A DNA stretch of 64,000 nucleotides from Clostridiales bacterium 1_7_47FAA (GCA_000155435.1 DS990260.1:221318-285317), one strand, 5' to 3'; numbered from the stretch's first letter, positions 9,108 through 17,927 are shown. Numbers and translations are program-made. The notes: generated by a model from the sequence alone, not told the origin.

Positions 9108-10718
9108 CTAAAAATGCCCGGCTGCCGCGGCATAGTGGTCATCTCTGGTTACAGGCATCTCCATATGCATATCGTCAAACAGGGAAAGCTGCCGGAAACT
9201 GTCCCTGTGTTCTATATCCCATCTGGCCCGCTGCTCATCGCCCACAAGGCAATTGGTAATATAATCCTGGTCCAGCCTTGCCCCCTCCATCATGCGCCCG
9301 GAACAGGTAATGAAATATCTGGCCCTCTTCAAGACCACACCCATCTTCTTCAAATCCTCAAACCCAAGTCTTCCGCTTCTTCTGGCAGCAACAATCCTGG
9401 AAGCTGACTTGACCCCCATCCCCGGTATTCTGAGAAGTTCATCATAAGGTGCCAGGTTCACTTCCACCGGAAAGCCTTCCAGATGGCGCAGGGCCCAGTC
9501 ACACTTAGGATCCAGAAATACGTTGAAATTCGGCCTGTCCTCCGACAGCAGTTCCTCAGCCCTGAAGCCGTAAAAACGCAGAAGCCAGTCCGCCTGATAC
9601 AGCCTGTGCTCCCTGAGAAGGGGCGGACCTCCTGGAAGGCTTGGCAGACAGCTGTCCTCATTCACAGGAATATAGGCAGAATAGAACACCCGCTTCAGTC
9701 CAAAGTTCTGGTACAATGCCTGGGTAACCGACATCATCTGATAATCATTCTCCGGCGTGGCTCCCACAATCATCTGGGTACTCTGCCCAGCCGGTACGAA
9801 TGCTGACTTCTTATATTGGGAAGCAGGAAGCACAAGACGGCTTTTAATGCATCCGGGGCGGGCATCCGGTTGGGTGGTATACATATCGTTATGTGAATCT
9901 CCTCCCGGCACGCCCTGGTCCGTTCCTGCCAGTCCTTGGGACTCTCCCTGCCCAGTAACCTTCGCGGATATCTTCCTGTCCAGTGCAGCACCCGGCGCCT
10001 CAGCCAGTTCCGGGCGTATCAGGGCAGCGCCTCCTGCAAAGCCGGCGCGCTCCGTGCTGTAAGGCTTCTTATATCCCCTGTCATATCCCAGCAAATGGCT
10101 GGACACGGAAATCCCCTGCTGAATCTGCCGCATGGGTGCAAGTATCTTATCCCGGGTCTTGCCCGGAGCCAGGTCCTTAAGCCCCTGTGCGGTTGGAAGT
10201 TCCAGATTGATGCTCATCCTGTCTGCCAGGAATCCGGTGCGCTCCACCAGTTCTGCATCCGTTCCCGGTATGGCCTTTACATGGATGTAACCGTTAAAGT
10301 TCCATTGGTTCCGTAGTTTATATAAAGTCTCGTATATCAGTTCCATGGTGTGATTGGCATTATAGAGGATTCCGGAACTTAAGAACAGTCCCTCAATATA
10401 ATTCCTCCTGTAAAACTCAATGGTCAGTTTACACACCTCGTCCGGCGTGAATGCCGTCCTGACCACATCATTGGAACATCGGTTGACACAATACTTGCAG
10501 TCATAGATACACTGATTGGTAAAAAGTATCTTCAGAAGGGATATACATCTCCCATCCGCGGCAAAGCTGTGGCAGATTCCGGCCTCCGATGTATTCCCAA
10601 TGCTTCCCGCCTTTCCCTTCCGCTTCACGCCGCTGGAAGTACAGGCCACATCGTACTTGGCTGCATCTGTAAGTATCTTCAGTTTTTCCTGTATGGACAG
10701 ATTCTCCTGTATTAACAT
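9108..10718 (-). CDS. Putative DNA modification/repair radical SAM protein (TIGR03916-like)
   Basis: A 536-residue radical SAM enzyme. The 4Fe-4S site is Cys70-x3-Cys74-x2-Cys77 (CIYDCKYC). The C-terminal part has a helix-hairpin-helix near residues 435-455 (LLRIPGMGVKSASRIVAARR), typical of DNA-binding repair proteins. Residues about 212-308 are a Gly/Ala/Ser-rich stretch that I do not expect in the family, which I recall as about 420 residues. The ATG at 10718 has AGAGGCGG immediately upstream; earlier in-frame Mets are less well placed. The promoter is flanked by LexA-like boxes, pointing to SOS control. The reaction is unknown. Confidence 0.85.
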   Translation of the reverse strand: MLIQENLSIQEKLKILTDAAKYDVACTSSGVKRKGKAGSIGNTSEAGICHSFAADGRCISLLKILFTNQCIYDCKYCVNRCSNDVVRTAFTPDEVCKLTIEFYRRNYIEGLFLSSGILYNANHTMELIYETLYKLRNQWNFNGYIHVKAIPGTDAELVERTGFLADRMSINLELPTAQGLKDLAPGKTRDKILAPMRQIQQGISVSSHLLGYDRGYKKPYSTERAGFAGGAALIRPELAEAPGAALDRKISAKVTGQGESQGLAGTDQGVPGGDSHNDMYTTQPDARPGCIKSRLVLPASQYKKSAFVPAGQSTQMIVGATPENDYQMMSVTQALYQNFGLKRVFYSAYIPVNEDSCLPSLPGGPPLLREHRLYQADWLLRFYGFRAEELLSEDRPNFNVFLDPKCDWALRHLEGFPVEVNLAPYDELLRIPGMGVKSASRIVAARRSGRLGFEDLKKMGVVLKRARYFITCSGRMMEGARLDQDYITNCLVGDEQRARWDIEHRDSFRQLSLFDDMHMEMPVTRDDHYAAAAGHF

Positions 10719-10732
10719 GGCACCGCCTCTTT

Positions 10733-10746
10733 CGAACATATGTTTG
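10733..10746 (-). promoter_or_regulatory. LexA-like box 1
   Basis: CGAACATATGTTTG differs at one base from the Firmicute SOS box CGAACATATGTTCG. It sits just downstream of the -10 of the radical-SAM operon, where bound LexA would block the start site. A further GTTC at 10746-10749 extends the symmetry. Confidence 0.7.
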
Positions 10747-10753
10747 TTCATAC

Positions 10754-10782
10754 AGTTTACCATATCCGGACACTTAAATCAA
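10754..10782 (-). promoter_or_regulatory. Promoter of the radical-SAM/TIGR03915 operon
   Basis: Minus strand TTGATT (10782-10777), 17 bases, TAAACT (10759-10754). The start site would be about 30 bases before the ATG at 10718. It lies between the two LexA-like boxes. Confidence 0.7.
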
Positions 10783-10792
10783 GGAGAAATCA

Positions 10793-10804
10793 GAACATTT
10801 GTTC
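10793..10804. promoter_or_regulatory. LexA-like box 2
   Basis: GAACATTTGTTC, a GAAC-N4-GTTC palindrome extended by A and T on its flanks. It matches the Gram-positive LexA half-site arrangement and lies directly upstream of the -35 of the radical-SAM operon. Confidence 0.7.
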
Positions 10805-10828
10805 TTTTTGCACAAAATCTTTTTGAAC

Positions 10829-10866
10829 AGAAAGCCTGCGGCCGGAATCATGTTCCAGCCGCAGGC
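10829..10866 (-). terminator. Terminator after galE
   Basis: Minus strand GCCTGCGGC and GCCGCAGGC pair, with GGAA/TTCC continuing the stem, followed by TTTCTGTT and further T-rich bases. It lies 22 bases beyond the galE stop. Confidence 0.8.
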
Positions 10867-10887
10867 CATCCTGTTATCTGTATTTAA

Positions 10888-11904
10888 TTAATCCCTGTAT
10901 CCGTCCGGGTTCATGGACTGCCATTTCCAGGAATCAGCACACATTTCCTCGATTCCCTTTTCAGCAACCCAGCCCAGTTCCTTCTTTGCCTTGGCGCAAT
11001 CAGAGTAACATACGGCCACATCCCCGTCCCTGCGCGGCTTGATTTCATACTTCAGTGTCTTACCGCAGGCTTTCTCATATGCATGAAGCACATCCAGCAC
11101 ACTGTATCCAACGCCTGTTCCCAGGTTGTAGATGCTGACGCCCTCCCTGTCAGTAAGCTTCTTCACAGCCTTTACATGGCCCTTTGCCAGGTCAACCACA
11201 TGGATGTAATCACGCACACCAGTGCCATCGGGGGTATCATAGTCGTTACCGAATACATTCAGGTATTCAAGTTTCCCAACAGCAACCTGCGCAATATAGG
11301 GAACCAGGTTGTTGGGGATTCCCTTGGGGTCTTCCCCAATCAGGCCGCTTTCATGGGCGCCGATGGGATTGAAGTAGCGCAGAAGCACCACATTCCACCC
11401 GGCATCCGCTGTATGTAAGTCCGTAAGGATCTGCTCCAGCATGCCTTTGGTACGTCCGTATGGATTGGTAATCTCACCCTTGGGGCAGTTCTCGGTAATG
11501 GGTATCTCAGCAGGGTCGCCGTATACGGTTGCGGAGGAACTGAACACGATATCCTTTACCCCATGCTTCCTCATCTCATCACAGAGGATCAGGGTTCCTG
11601 TTATATTATTATGATAGTATTCAAGAGGCTTATGCACGGACTCCCCCACTGCCTTAAGTCCTGCAAAATGAATGACGGACTCTATTGTTTCCTTATCAAA
11701 CACGTCCTTTAGCGCAGGCTGGTCTAACAGGTCCACCTCATAGAACTTAACCTTCTTACCTGTAATCTGCTCCACCCTCTGAAGCGCCTTCTCACTGGAA
11801 TTGTAAAGGTTGTCTACTACTACTACATCATAACCTGCATTTAAAAGCTCCACACAGGTGTGGCTTCCGATATAACCGGCGCCTCCAGTCACTAAAATCG
11901 CCAT
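10888..11904 (-). CDS. galE: UDP-glucose 4-epimerase
   Basis: Interconverts UDP-glucose and UDP-galactose (or the GlcNAc/GalNAc pair) for the Leloir pathway and surface polysaccharides. The 338-residue SDR-fold product has the NAD motif GGAGYIGSH at residues 7-15, SSSATVYG, and the catalytic Tyr-x3-Lys in [11 protein letters not shown]. Length is typical. The ATG at 11904 has GGAGG 8 bases upstream. It stands alone between its own promoter and terminator. Confidence 0.96.
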   Translation of the reverse strand: MAILVTGGAGYIGSHTCVELLNAGYDVVVVDNLYNSSEKALQRVEQITGKKVKFYEVDLLDQPALKDVFDKETIESVIHFAGLKAVGESVHKPLEYYHNNITGTLILCDEMRKHGVKDIVFSSSATVYGDPAEIPITENCPKGEITNPYGRTKGMLEQILTDLHTADAGWNVVLLRYFNPIGAHESGLIGEDPKGIPNNLVPYIAQVAVGKLEYLNVFGNDYDTPDGTGVRDYIHVVDLAKGHVKAVKKLTDREGVSIYNLGTGVGYSVLDVLHAYEKACGKTLKYEIKPRRDGDVAVCYSDCAKAKKELGWVAEKGIEEMCADSWKWQSMNPDGYRD

Positions 11905-11943
11905 TGTTTTTCCTCCTTCATGAACACTTGGTTGCAGCAAGAA

Positions 11944-11977
11944 AGGCAGAACAGGTGCTGAACCGCCGGTTCTGCCT
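11944..11977 (-). other. Hairpin in the galE leader
   Basis: AGGCAGAAC at the start and GTTCTGCCT at the end of this span are perfect complements around a 16-base loop, between the galE promoter and its ribosome binding site. Only TTTCTTG follows, so it is a weak terminator at best; it may stabilise or attenuate the message. Confidence 0.5.
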
Positions 11978-11986
11978 GCTATGAAT

Positions 11987-12015
11987 AGTATAAGGGCATT
12001 GCTTCGATAAAACAA
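11987..12015 (-). promoter_or_regulatory. Promoter of galE
   Basis: Minus strand TTGTTT (12015-12010), 17 bases, TATACT (11992-11987). It sits between the nagZ-like gene and galE, giving galE a leader of about 75 bases. Confidence 0.75.
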
Positions 12016-12035
12016 TGCACAATTCTTCTATCTTT

Positions 12036-13376
12036 TTATAATATTTTTCGAATTTCAGCTTTCAGGCTTAAAATGCGCAGGACCGATGCATCCAGACGAT
12101 CCAGCGGTATTTCCCCATTCCCGGCCCCTTCCACCACAGCTTCGTAGGCAGACGGAAAATCCGCCGGCATCAGAAGCATGTCCACACCAGCCTGCAGCGC
12201 CATCACCGCCGCCTGACCGGAGGGGTAGTGGTCCTCAATGGCCCCCATGTTCAATGCGTCCGTGATGATGATGCCTTCATATCCCATCCTGTCCCTGAGA
12301 TATCCCTGGATTACCTGGCCCGAAAGGGAACAGGGAAGGTCCCCGCCTGTGATTGCAGGCAGCGAGATATGACCTGCCATGATAAAAGGCACCTGGTTCC
12401 CCACCATGGCATAAAATGGTTTCAACTCAGCCTCCTCAAGCTCTTCCCATGTTTTATCCGTATATGCAAACCCTTCATGGCTGTCCCCCTTTGTGGCTCC
12501 ATGTCCAGGAAAATGTTTTGGCGCCCCATAAACCCCCTGTTCCCAAAGCCCCTCAAGGTATGCCAGGGACATCTCTGTAACCAGCTGGGGATTCCGGCCA
12601 AAGGAGCGCGTCTTTACCACTGTATTGTCCGGGTTGGTCAGAACATCCGCGTCCGGTGCAAAATCCAGATTCAATCCATATTCATGAAGATATGCACCAA
12701 TGGTACTGCCCGCCCGATATGCCTGAACACGGTCCCCAGACGCACCGATTACAGCCATGGACGGCACCTGCGCTACCCGGAAGCCATCATGCTTCCCAAT
12801 CCTGGCAATATCCCCTCCCTCTTCATCAATGGAGAGGAACAGCGGTATCCCGATCTCCTCCATAGCCATCTTCTGGGTATCTCCGGTCATTGTCTTTAAC
12901 TGTCCGGCATCCTCCAGATTATTGGAAAAATAGATAAGGCCTCCAACCGGATACTGTCTCAGCGCTTCCCTGGTAACCTCCCCGGCCTGGGTAACCTGGC
13001 CGCAGCCTGTAAGCTGTTCCGGCGTGATGATGAATAGCTGCGCCGCCTTTTCCTCCAGGGACATACCCTCCAGCTGTTTCCTTGCCCATTCCTCCTGGCT
13101 GCTTATTCCGCCTATTCTTATGCCTCTCCCATCATCCCTGTCTCCCATCCCATATTCCCGGTCTTTCTCCTTATCGTTCCCATCTTTTGCCTCATCACTC
13201 CTGGTTTCCACCCCATTTATCCCTGCTTGCGGTCCACGGCTTCCATTTCCCCTGACTGGAAGCCGGTCTGCGGAGTAAAGGGCCGCCACAAGTAACAATG
13301 CAACCGCAGCCATCCCGGCCAGACGGTTTTTCCACACTTTTTTGCTGTCTTTTCTTCCAGAACGCCCTTTTCCCAT
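12036..13376 (-). CDS. Glycoside hydrolase family 3 beta-N-acetylhexosaminidase, NagZ-like
   Basis: A 446-residue GH3 enzyme of the NagZ type that removes N-acetylglucosamine from muropeptides or other glycans. The signature KHFPGHGATKGDSH, LSIDEEGGDIARI and IIITDALNMGAI (nucleophile Asp) are visible. Residues about 18-35 form a hydrophobic signal or anchor segment after a basic stretch, so the enzyme should be membrane-anchored or secreted. Residues about 40-90 are a charged, low-complexity linker. The ATG at 13376 has GGAG 11 bases upstream; a TTG 11 codons earlier is the alternative. Confidence 0.9.
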   Translation of the reverse strand: MGKGRSGRKDSKKVWKNRLAGMAAVALLLVAALYSADRLPVRGNGSRGPQAGINGVETRSDEAKDGNDKEKDREYGMGDRDDGRGIRIGGISSQEEWARKQLEGMSLEEKAAQLFIITPEQLTGCGQVTQAGEVTREALRQYPVGGLIYFSNNLEDAGQLKTMTGDTQKMAMEEIGIPLFLSIDEEGGDIARIGKHDGFRVAQVPSMAVIGASGDRVQAYRAGSTIGAYLHEYGLNLDFAPDADVLTNPDNTVVKTRSFGRNPQLVTEMSLAYLEGLWEQGVYGAPKHFPGHGATKGDSHEGFAYTDKTWEELEEAELKPFYAMVGNQVPFIMAGHISLPAITGGDLPCSLSGQVIQGYLRDRMGYEGIIITDALNMGAIEDHYPSGQAAVMALQAGVDMLLMPADFPSAYEAVVEGAGNGEIPLDRLDASVLRILSLKAEIRKIL

Positions 13377-13485
13377 GAACTGCTTGTCTCCTTTTGCCTT
13401 CTTAATCAAGATGCCGGCTTTATTTTATATAGTATAAATGATTCAGCCCCTCAAGGTAAAGGGGGAATTCACGACAAAAGACAGC

Positions 13486-13523
13486 ATAAAACAGCATCGG
13501 AACCATAATCAGTCCCGATGCTC
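13486..13523 (-). terminator. Terminator after sigK
   Basis: Minus strand AGCATCGG pairs with CCGATGCT across a short AT-rich loop, followed by GTTTTATG. It lies about 23 bases past the sigK stop and separates it from the nagZ-like gene. Confidence 0.75.
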
Positions 13524-13545
13524 CGTATTTTCCAACCTTCATTGC

Positions 13546-14175
13546 TTATCCATGTCTTGAAAACTCCGCCCGTATCTTCTCAATCGCCTTCTTCTCAATC
13601 CGGCTCACATAGGAGCGGGAAATGCCCAGATTGCCTGCAATCTCCCGCTGGGTATGTTCCTTGCCCCTGTACAGCCCGTAACGCATTCCCAATACGGTTT
13701 TTTCTGTCTCCGTCAGACAGGATTCAAAGGCCTCATACAGTTCTTTCACATCCTGCTTCAGTATCATGGTATCCAAAGTTTCTTTATTGTCCATCTCGAT
13801 GACATCTACCAGGCTCACGGTCTCGCCGTCCTTGTCTACCCCGATGGGCTCAAAAAGCGATACTTCTTTGGAAAATTTCTTGCTGGCACGAAGGAGCATC
13901 AGTATTTCATTTTCCACGCATCTGGCTGCATAGGTGGCCAGTCGCGATCCTTTATCGGCATTAAACGTATTCACGGCCTTGATAAGGCCGATGGTCCCAA
14001 CAGACAGCAGGTCCTCCATATCATAATCAGAGCCCTGGTACTTCTTTACCACATGGGCTACCAGACGCATATTATGCTCAATCAGCATATCCCTTGCTGA
14101 CTGGTCGCCCTCTTTGCAGCGCTCCAGATACTCTTTTTCCTCTCCTGCTGATAATGGTTTTGGAAAAGTCTTCAA
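13546..14175 (-). CDS. sigK: RNA polymerase sporulation sigma factor SigK
   Basis: Late mother-cell sigma factor. The 209-residue product contains region 2 (NMRLVAHVVKKY, DLLSVGTIGLIKAV), ATYAARCVENEILM, DPIG-like FEPIGVDKDGE and region 4 (TQREIAGNLGISRSYVSRIE), all close to SigK. It starts with TTG at 14175, preceded by GGGTGG. The sequence begins where mature Bacillus SigK begins, and an in-frame TAA lies just upstream, so no pro-sequence is possible. The gene is uninterrupted, without a skin element. That implies control by transcription rather than by proteolytic activation. Confidence 0.93.
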   Translation of the reverse strand: MKTFPKPLSAGEEKEYLERCKEGDQSARDMLIEHNMRLVAHVVKKYQGSDYDMEDLLSVGTIGLIKAVNTFNADKGSRLATYAARCVENEILMLLRASKKFSKEVSLFEPIGVDKDGETVSLVDVIEMDNKETLDTMILKQDVKELYEAFESCLTETEKTVLGMRYGLYRGKEHTQREIAGNLGISRSYVSRIEKKAIEKIRAEFSRHG

Positions 14176-14258
14176 AGAAAGCCACCCTGCACATTCTTAA
14201 TTTCATTCTATGCGAGGGCAGCTTGCCAAGTGCTTTTACAATTTTTTCGGGGCTTATA

Positions 14259-16118
14259 CTATTTTACGACAAACATGTCTTTATACTTTTTCCGGTCCAG
14301 ACTGTGGTTGTACACCAGCGCTTCATAGTCCAGGACCATGTCCTGGTACGGGCAGCGCTCCGACTCAGCCTTGGGCCAGTAATAATAATTGCCTTCCCTG
14401 TCATAACAGCCAAGGAAATGCACCACTGGCAGGACTTCCTCCAGCTGGAGAAGGAAACGGTTATATGGCGTCATGTCCAGGTTTGCTCTTTTCAATACCT
14501 CCGTGGAAAGGTAGACGGCGCCCAATTTCCCCATGTCCTCAGAAGGCATGTCATAATTGGTCCAGATAATGAAAGGCGTCTCATACCACATCAGACGGTC
14601 CTGGACCGGCACCTGGCTGCTGGGCATGCCCGCGATGGCGTCATAGAACTCATCCTCCACGCTGGGCTGATGGTCGCCAAACATGACAATCATGGTTGGT
14701 TCATCCACCTGGGAAAAATATTCCAGCAGGTACTGGAATGCCTCGTCTGATTTTTTCATCAGGGACAGATACTGGTCCGTCTTGGGGTATTGGCCTTCAT
14801 ATTTACCGGTAAGCCATACCTCCTGTTGGAAATTATCATATTCGCCTTCATAGCCCCCATGGTTCTGCATGGTGACATTGAAGATGAACAGCCTGTCATC
14901 CGGTGATTCCTTGCCCTCCACCACATCAATCAGCCTGTCATAATCCGCCTTATCGCTGACATAATTGCGCAGCTGTTCACTTTCCTCATAAAATTCCTCA
15001 TCCAGGAATTCATCAAATCCCATATTCTGGTAACACTCCACACGATTCCAGTTCTCCCCAGGATAAGGATGCATGGCCACCGCAGAGTAGCCCTGGGACT
15101 TTAATGTGCTTACCAGGGAATAGGTATCAGGCTTTACATTAAATTGGTATGCAATGGAATTGGCAGGCAGAAGGGCCATGGAATCCCCTGTAAGGAACTC
15201 GTACTCCGAATTGCTTGTCATGGAACCGAACACAGGCACGGTCAGGCTGCCCTTCACCGTATTCTCCTTAAGGCTGTTAATGAATGGGAAATACTCCACA
15301 TTCGTGGTAAAATCCCCTGCCGTCCTAAGGTCTGACAGACTTTCATTCATGATACATATCAGGTTCACAGGCGTGATATCCCCGCTATTGTCAGTCTGTA
15401 CATTGTCCAGGGATGCAAGCTGCACCTGCCCTTCTTCCTCCAGACGGCCATGAATCTCCTTCAGCCGCGCGGTGCTGTAGCCATGGGGCGGCTTCTTAAC
15501 CACATACTGCATGGAAACCGCAGTGGACAGCACATATCCATATTCCTTATAGGAGTCATTGACCTCCCACATATTGATGCCCCATCCACGCCCCGGCACC
15601 AGGGAAATAAAAAACCACGCAGCAAAACCGCCTGTGAGGGCAGCCACCGCACCTCCAGCCGCCAGACGCTGTCTCCATCCCCTGACCCGCCGCGGGGCAA
15701 ACCACAGGCCTGCGTTCATCAGCACAACTGCCATGCACGCAAGCTTCATTTCATGCGAAACCACGAAGGCATAATTCCCCGCCACCGTGGCCGCGGTCTT
15801 GAAAGCCATCACATCCCAAAGCATGATGGGCCTTCCCCTGAACTCCACCACAAACGCCTCTGCCATGGATATGATAAGCAGTGCCGCGGAAATAACCGGA
15901 ACAGCAATCCGGCTGGTCCCGCTGACAGCAAAAGCGGCAAGATAAAGCACATACATCCATGCGATATTCCACACCGCCATATCACCTGGAACCGTGGCAA
16001 GATTACCTGTCACATATTCAAACAGGACATACGATACACAGGGTACCAGTATGAGGCACACGGTTCCAAACACATTCCATATGGTTTTTATATATTGTTG
16101 CAGCTTTTCCTTTGTCAC
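14259..16118 (-). CDS. LTA synthase family / sulfatase-type membrane phosphotransferase
   Basis: About 619 residues: five hydrophobic segments in the first 190, then an extracytoplasmic alkaline-phosphatase-fold domain. The pattern NLICIMNESLSD, TSNSEYEFLTG, an AMHPYPGENWNR stretch and the metal-binding FGDHQPS match LtaS/MdoB-like enzymes that transfer glycerol-phosphate to lipid or glycan acceptors. Whether it makes lipoteichoic acid or decorates another polymer cannot be told. Start is GTG at 16118 (TTG at 16121 is equally close to a GAGGG). That GTG overlaps the stop of the upstream repeat ORF as GTGA. Confidence 0.88.
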   Translation of the reverse strand: MTKEKLQQYIKTIWNVFGTVCLILVPCVSYVLFEYVTGNLATVPGDMAVWNIAWMYVLYLAAFAVSGTSRIAVPVISAALLIISMAEAFVVEFRGRPIMLWDVMAFKTAATVAGNYAFVVSHEMKLACMAVVLMNAGLWFAPRRVRGWRQRLAAGGAVAALTGGFAAWFFISLVPGRGWGINMWEVNDSYKEYGYVLSTAVSMQYVVKKPPHGYSTARLKEIHGRLEEEGQVQLASLDNVQTDNSGDITPVNLICIMNESLSDLRTAGDFTTNVEYFPFINSLKENTVKGSLTVPVFGSMTSNSEYEFLTGDSMALLPANSIAYQFNVKPDTYSLVSTLKSQGYSAVAMHPYPGENWNRVECYQNMGFDEFLDEEFYEESEQLRNYVSDKADYDRLIDVVEGKESPDDRLFIFNVTMQNHGGYEGEYDNFQQEVWLTGKYEGQYPKTDQYLSLMKKSDEAFQYLLEYFSQVDEPTMIVMFGDHQPSVEDEFYDAIAGMPSSQVPVQDRLMWYETPFIIWTNYDMPSEDMGKLGAVYLSTEVLKRANLDMTPYNRFLLQLEEVLPVVHFLGCYDREGNYYYWPKAESERCPYQDMVLDYEALVYNHSLDRKKYKDMFVVK

Positions 16119-16447
16119 CAATCCCGTCCCTCTGCAGCGTTTGCCCGATTTTCAGGGCATGTCCCACTCGCTGCATTCCTCTCTGACTGAGTCTTTTTCA
16201 GTGCGGCTCTTTCGGAGGCATCTCTTTCCAACATGCCTCTTTCCAATGCGTTTCTTCCGAACGCATCTCTTCCAAACGCATGTCTTCCAAACACATGTCT
16301 TCCAAGCACATCTCTTCCAAGCACATCTCTTCCAAACACATGTCTTCCAAGCACATCTCTTCCAAGCACATCTCTTCCAAACACATGCCTTCCAAGCACA
16401 TCCCTTCCAAATGCATCCCTTCCCCGCACGTCTTCATTAACAAACAT
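16115..16447 (-). CDS. Candidate ORF encoding five-residue repeats, coupled to the LTA-synthase-like gene
   Basis: A 110-codon ATG-started frame whose centre is about 11 copies of G-R-[DH/N]-[VA]-[LF]. It ends in TGA that shares bases with the GTG start of the next gene (GTGA), a classic coupling arrangement, and is open through the whole gap. Against it: the DNA is a 15-bp tandem repeat, so other frames are open too (for example one coding M-C-L-E-[ED] repeats from 16476); there is no good ribosome binding site before 16447; and the register does not match the A-[DN]-L-x-x pentapeptide-repeat family. Function unknown. Confidence 0.35.
   Translation of the reverse strand: MFVNEDVRGRDAFGRDVLGRHVFGRDVLGRDVLGRHVFGRDVLGRDVLGRHVFGRHAFGRDAFGRNALERGMLERDASERAALKKTQSERNAASGTCPENRANAAEGRDW
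16208..16432. repeat. 15-bp tandem repeat array with a 45-bp higher-order unit
   Basis: Fifteen head-to-tail 15-bp units. The cleanest twelve span 16253-16432, of the form TCTTCCAA[GA]CACAT[CG]. Units alternate in a G-type, G-type, A-type order, so 16298-16342 and 16343-16387 are identical 45-base copies. Units before 16253 are degenerate. It fills the gap between the MATE gene and the LTA-synthase-like gene. Unit length divisible by three keeps reading frames open. Confidence 0.95.
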
Positions 16448-16589
16448 ATCCTAGCACAAACATTTTTCAGGTTCAAGAGACAAATGCTTCCATTGGGGCG
16501 AATTCACAAAAGCTTCACATTTCCAGAACGGTCTTGATACGCCGTAGATGCCCGGCTGAAAATAACAGGACAAAAACAGATGATTCCAA

Positions 16590-17927
16590 CTACAACCGGA
16601 TACAATACTTCCCGGTAACAATCCTCCTGTAAAACACAACCGTCAGCACAGTAGCCGCAATCCATCCAAAAGGCCAGGCCATCCAGATTCCCATGCTGCC
16701 AAAGTATCCGGTGAGGATATTGGCCACGATGATACGCAGGATTAAATCCGGCACCGTGGCCAGCACAAAGTATGCCATTGCCCCGGAACCCCTGATGATC
16801 CCATCCGTCATAAGCTTGATGGATATCATGAAGTACATGGGGCTTACAATGCGCAGGAAGCCCACGCCGGAGCGGATTGCCTCCTCACTCCCGTCCCCCA
16901 GGAACAGTCCCATCATCTGTCTGCTGAAGCCAAAGTACAGGACAAAGAAGGGAATGGTCGCAAGGATGGACAGCCTGACGCCTGTCTTAAAGCCAAGGGA
17001 AAGCCGCTCCTTTTTACCGGCTCCCAGGTTCTGGGCCGTGTAGCTGGACAGGCAGCCGCCTAAGGACATGAAGGCGTTGATTGCAAATGTATTCAGTTTG
17101 ATTGCGCCGGAATAGCCCGCTATGACGGCGGAGCCGTAACGGTTCACGATTTCCTGGACAAACATGTTCCCAACGGAAAGCACGCTCTGCTGCATGATGC
17201 TGGGGACAGCGATGGCAGCAATCTGGGACAGCAGCAGAAGGTCAAAAAGCACCACCTTCCGGCTGTTCTTTATCCCCTTAAGCCTCAGGGCCAGGGTGAC
17301 AAGGGCCAGTCCGGCCGATATGCCCTGGGCAATGAAGGTGGCCCAGGCAACGCCTGCCACGCCCCAGTGGAACCCTGCAACGAACCAGTAATCCAGCAGG
17401 ATATTGCCGATGGACGAGCCGATCAGGAAGTACAGGGGCGTCCTGGAGTCCCCCAAAGCAGTGAAAATCCCGGTACACACATTGTAAAGGAACAGAAAGG
17501 TAAGGCCGAACACATAAATCTTCAGGTACAGTTCCCCATCCCCGAATATATTGGACGGCGTATGTATCAGACGCATCATGCTGCCGCAGTACACATATCC
17601 CAGCGCGGTGAGGATCAGACTCATGACGCCGCAGGCAATGAATGCGGTGTAGACAGCGGATTTCATTTTCCCAATGTCCCTTGCGCCAAAAAGCCGGGAT
17701 ACCACCACGGACGCGCCCAGGTTGCTGCCCACTGCAAATGCCATGAAAATCACCGTGATGGGATAGGAAGCCCCCACGGCCGCCAGCGCGTCCTCTCCGG
17801 CAAACCGTCCGGCAATGCTGCTGTCCGCAATGTTGTAAAGCTGCTGGAACATGACGCTTACAAACATGGGCAGCACAAACCGCCACAATGTATTTTTAGG
17901 ATGTCCCACTGTTAAGTCCGTTATCAT
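16590..17927 (-). CDS. MATE family efflux transporter (first copy)
   Basis: A 445-residue, roughly 12-helix MATE protein, exporting drugs or cationic metabolites in exchange for Na+ or H+. Family marks are LWRFVLPMFVSVMFQQLYNIADS at the start, AVGASYPI and the mirrored second half after AGYSGAIKLNTFAINAF. The ATG at 17927 lies 9 bases after GGAG; earlier in-frame starts (17936, 17948) overlap or precede that site. It is monocistronic; substrate unknown. Confidence 0.92.
   Translation of the reverse strand: MITDLTVGHPKNTLWRFVLPMFVSVMFQQLYNIADSSIAGRFAGEDALAAVGASYPITVIFMAFAVGSNLGASVVVSRLFGARDIGKMKSAVYTAFIACGVMSLILTALGYVYCGSMMRLIHTPSNIFGDGELYLKIYVFGLTFLFLYNVCTGIFTALGDSRTPLYFLIGSSIGNILLDYWFVAGFHWGVAGVAWATFIAQGISAGLALVTLALRLKGIKNSRKVVLFDLLLLSQIAAIAVPSIMQQSVLSVGNMFVQEIVNRYGSAVIAGYSGAIKLNTFAINAFMSLGGCLSSYTAQNLGAGKKERLSLGFKTGVRLSILATIPFFVLYFGFSRQMMGLFLGDGSEEAIRSGVGFLRIVSPMYFMISIKLMTDGIIRGSGAMAYFVLATVPDLILRIIVANILTGYFGSMGIWMAWPFGWIAATVLTVVFYRRIVTGKYCIRL

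Noticed and set aside
15450-16190. 246-codon plus-strand frame opposite the LTA-synthase-like gene
   Set aside because: It covers the membrane segments of a clear family member on the other strand and has no motif of its own.
16208-16432. Short regular repeats resembling a CRISPR array
   Set aside because: Units are 15 bp, directly abutting and nearly identical, with no unique spacers and no cas genes nearby.
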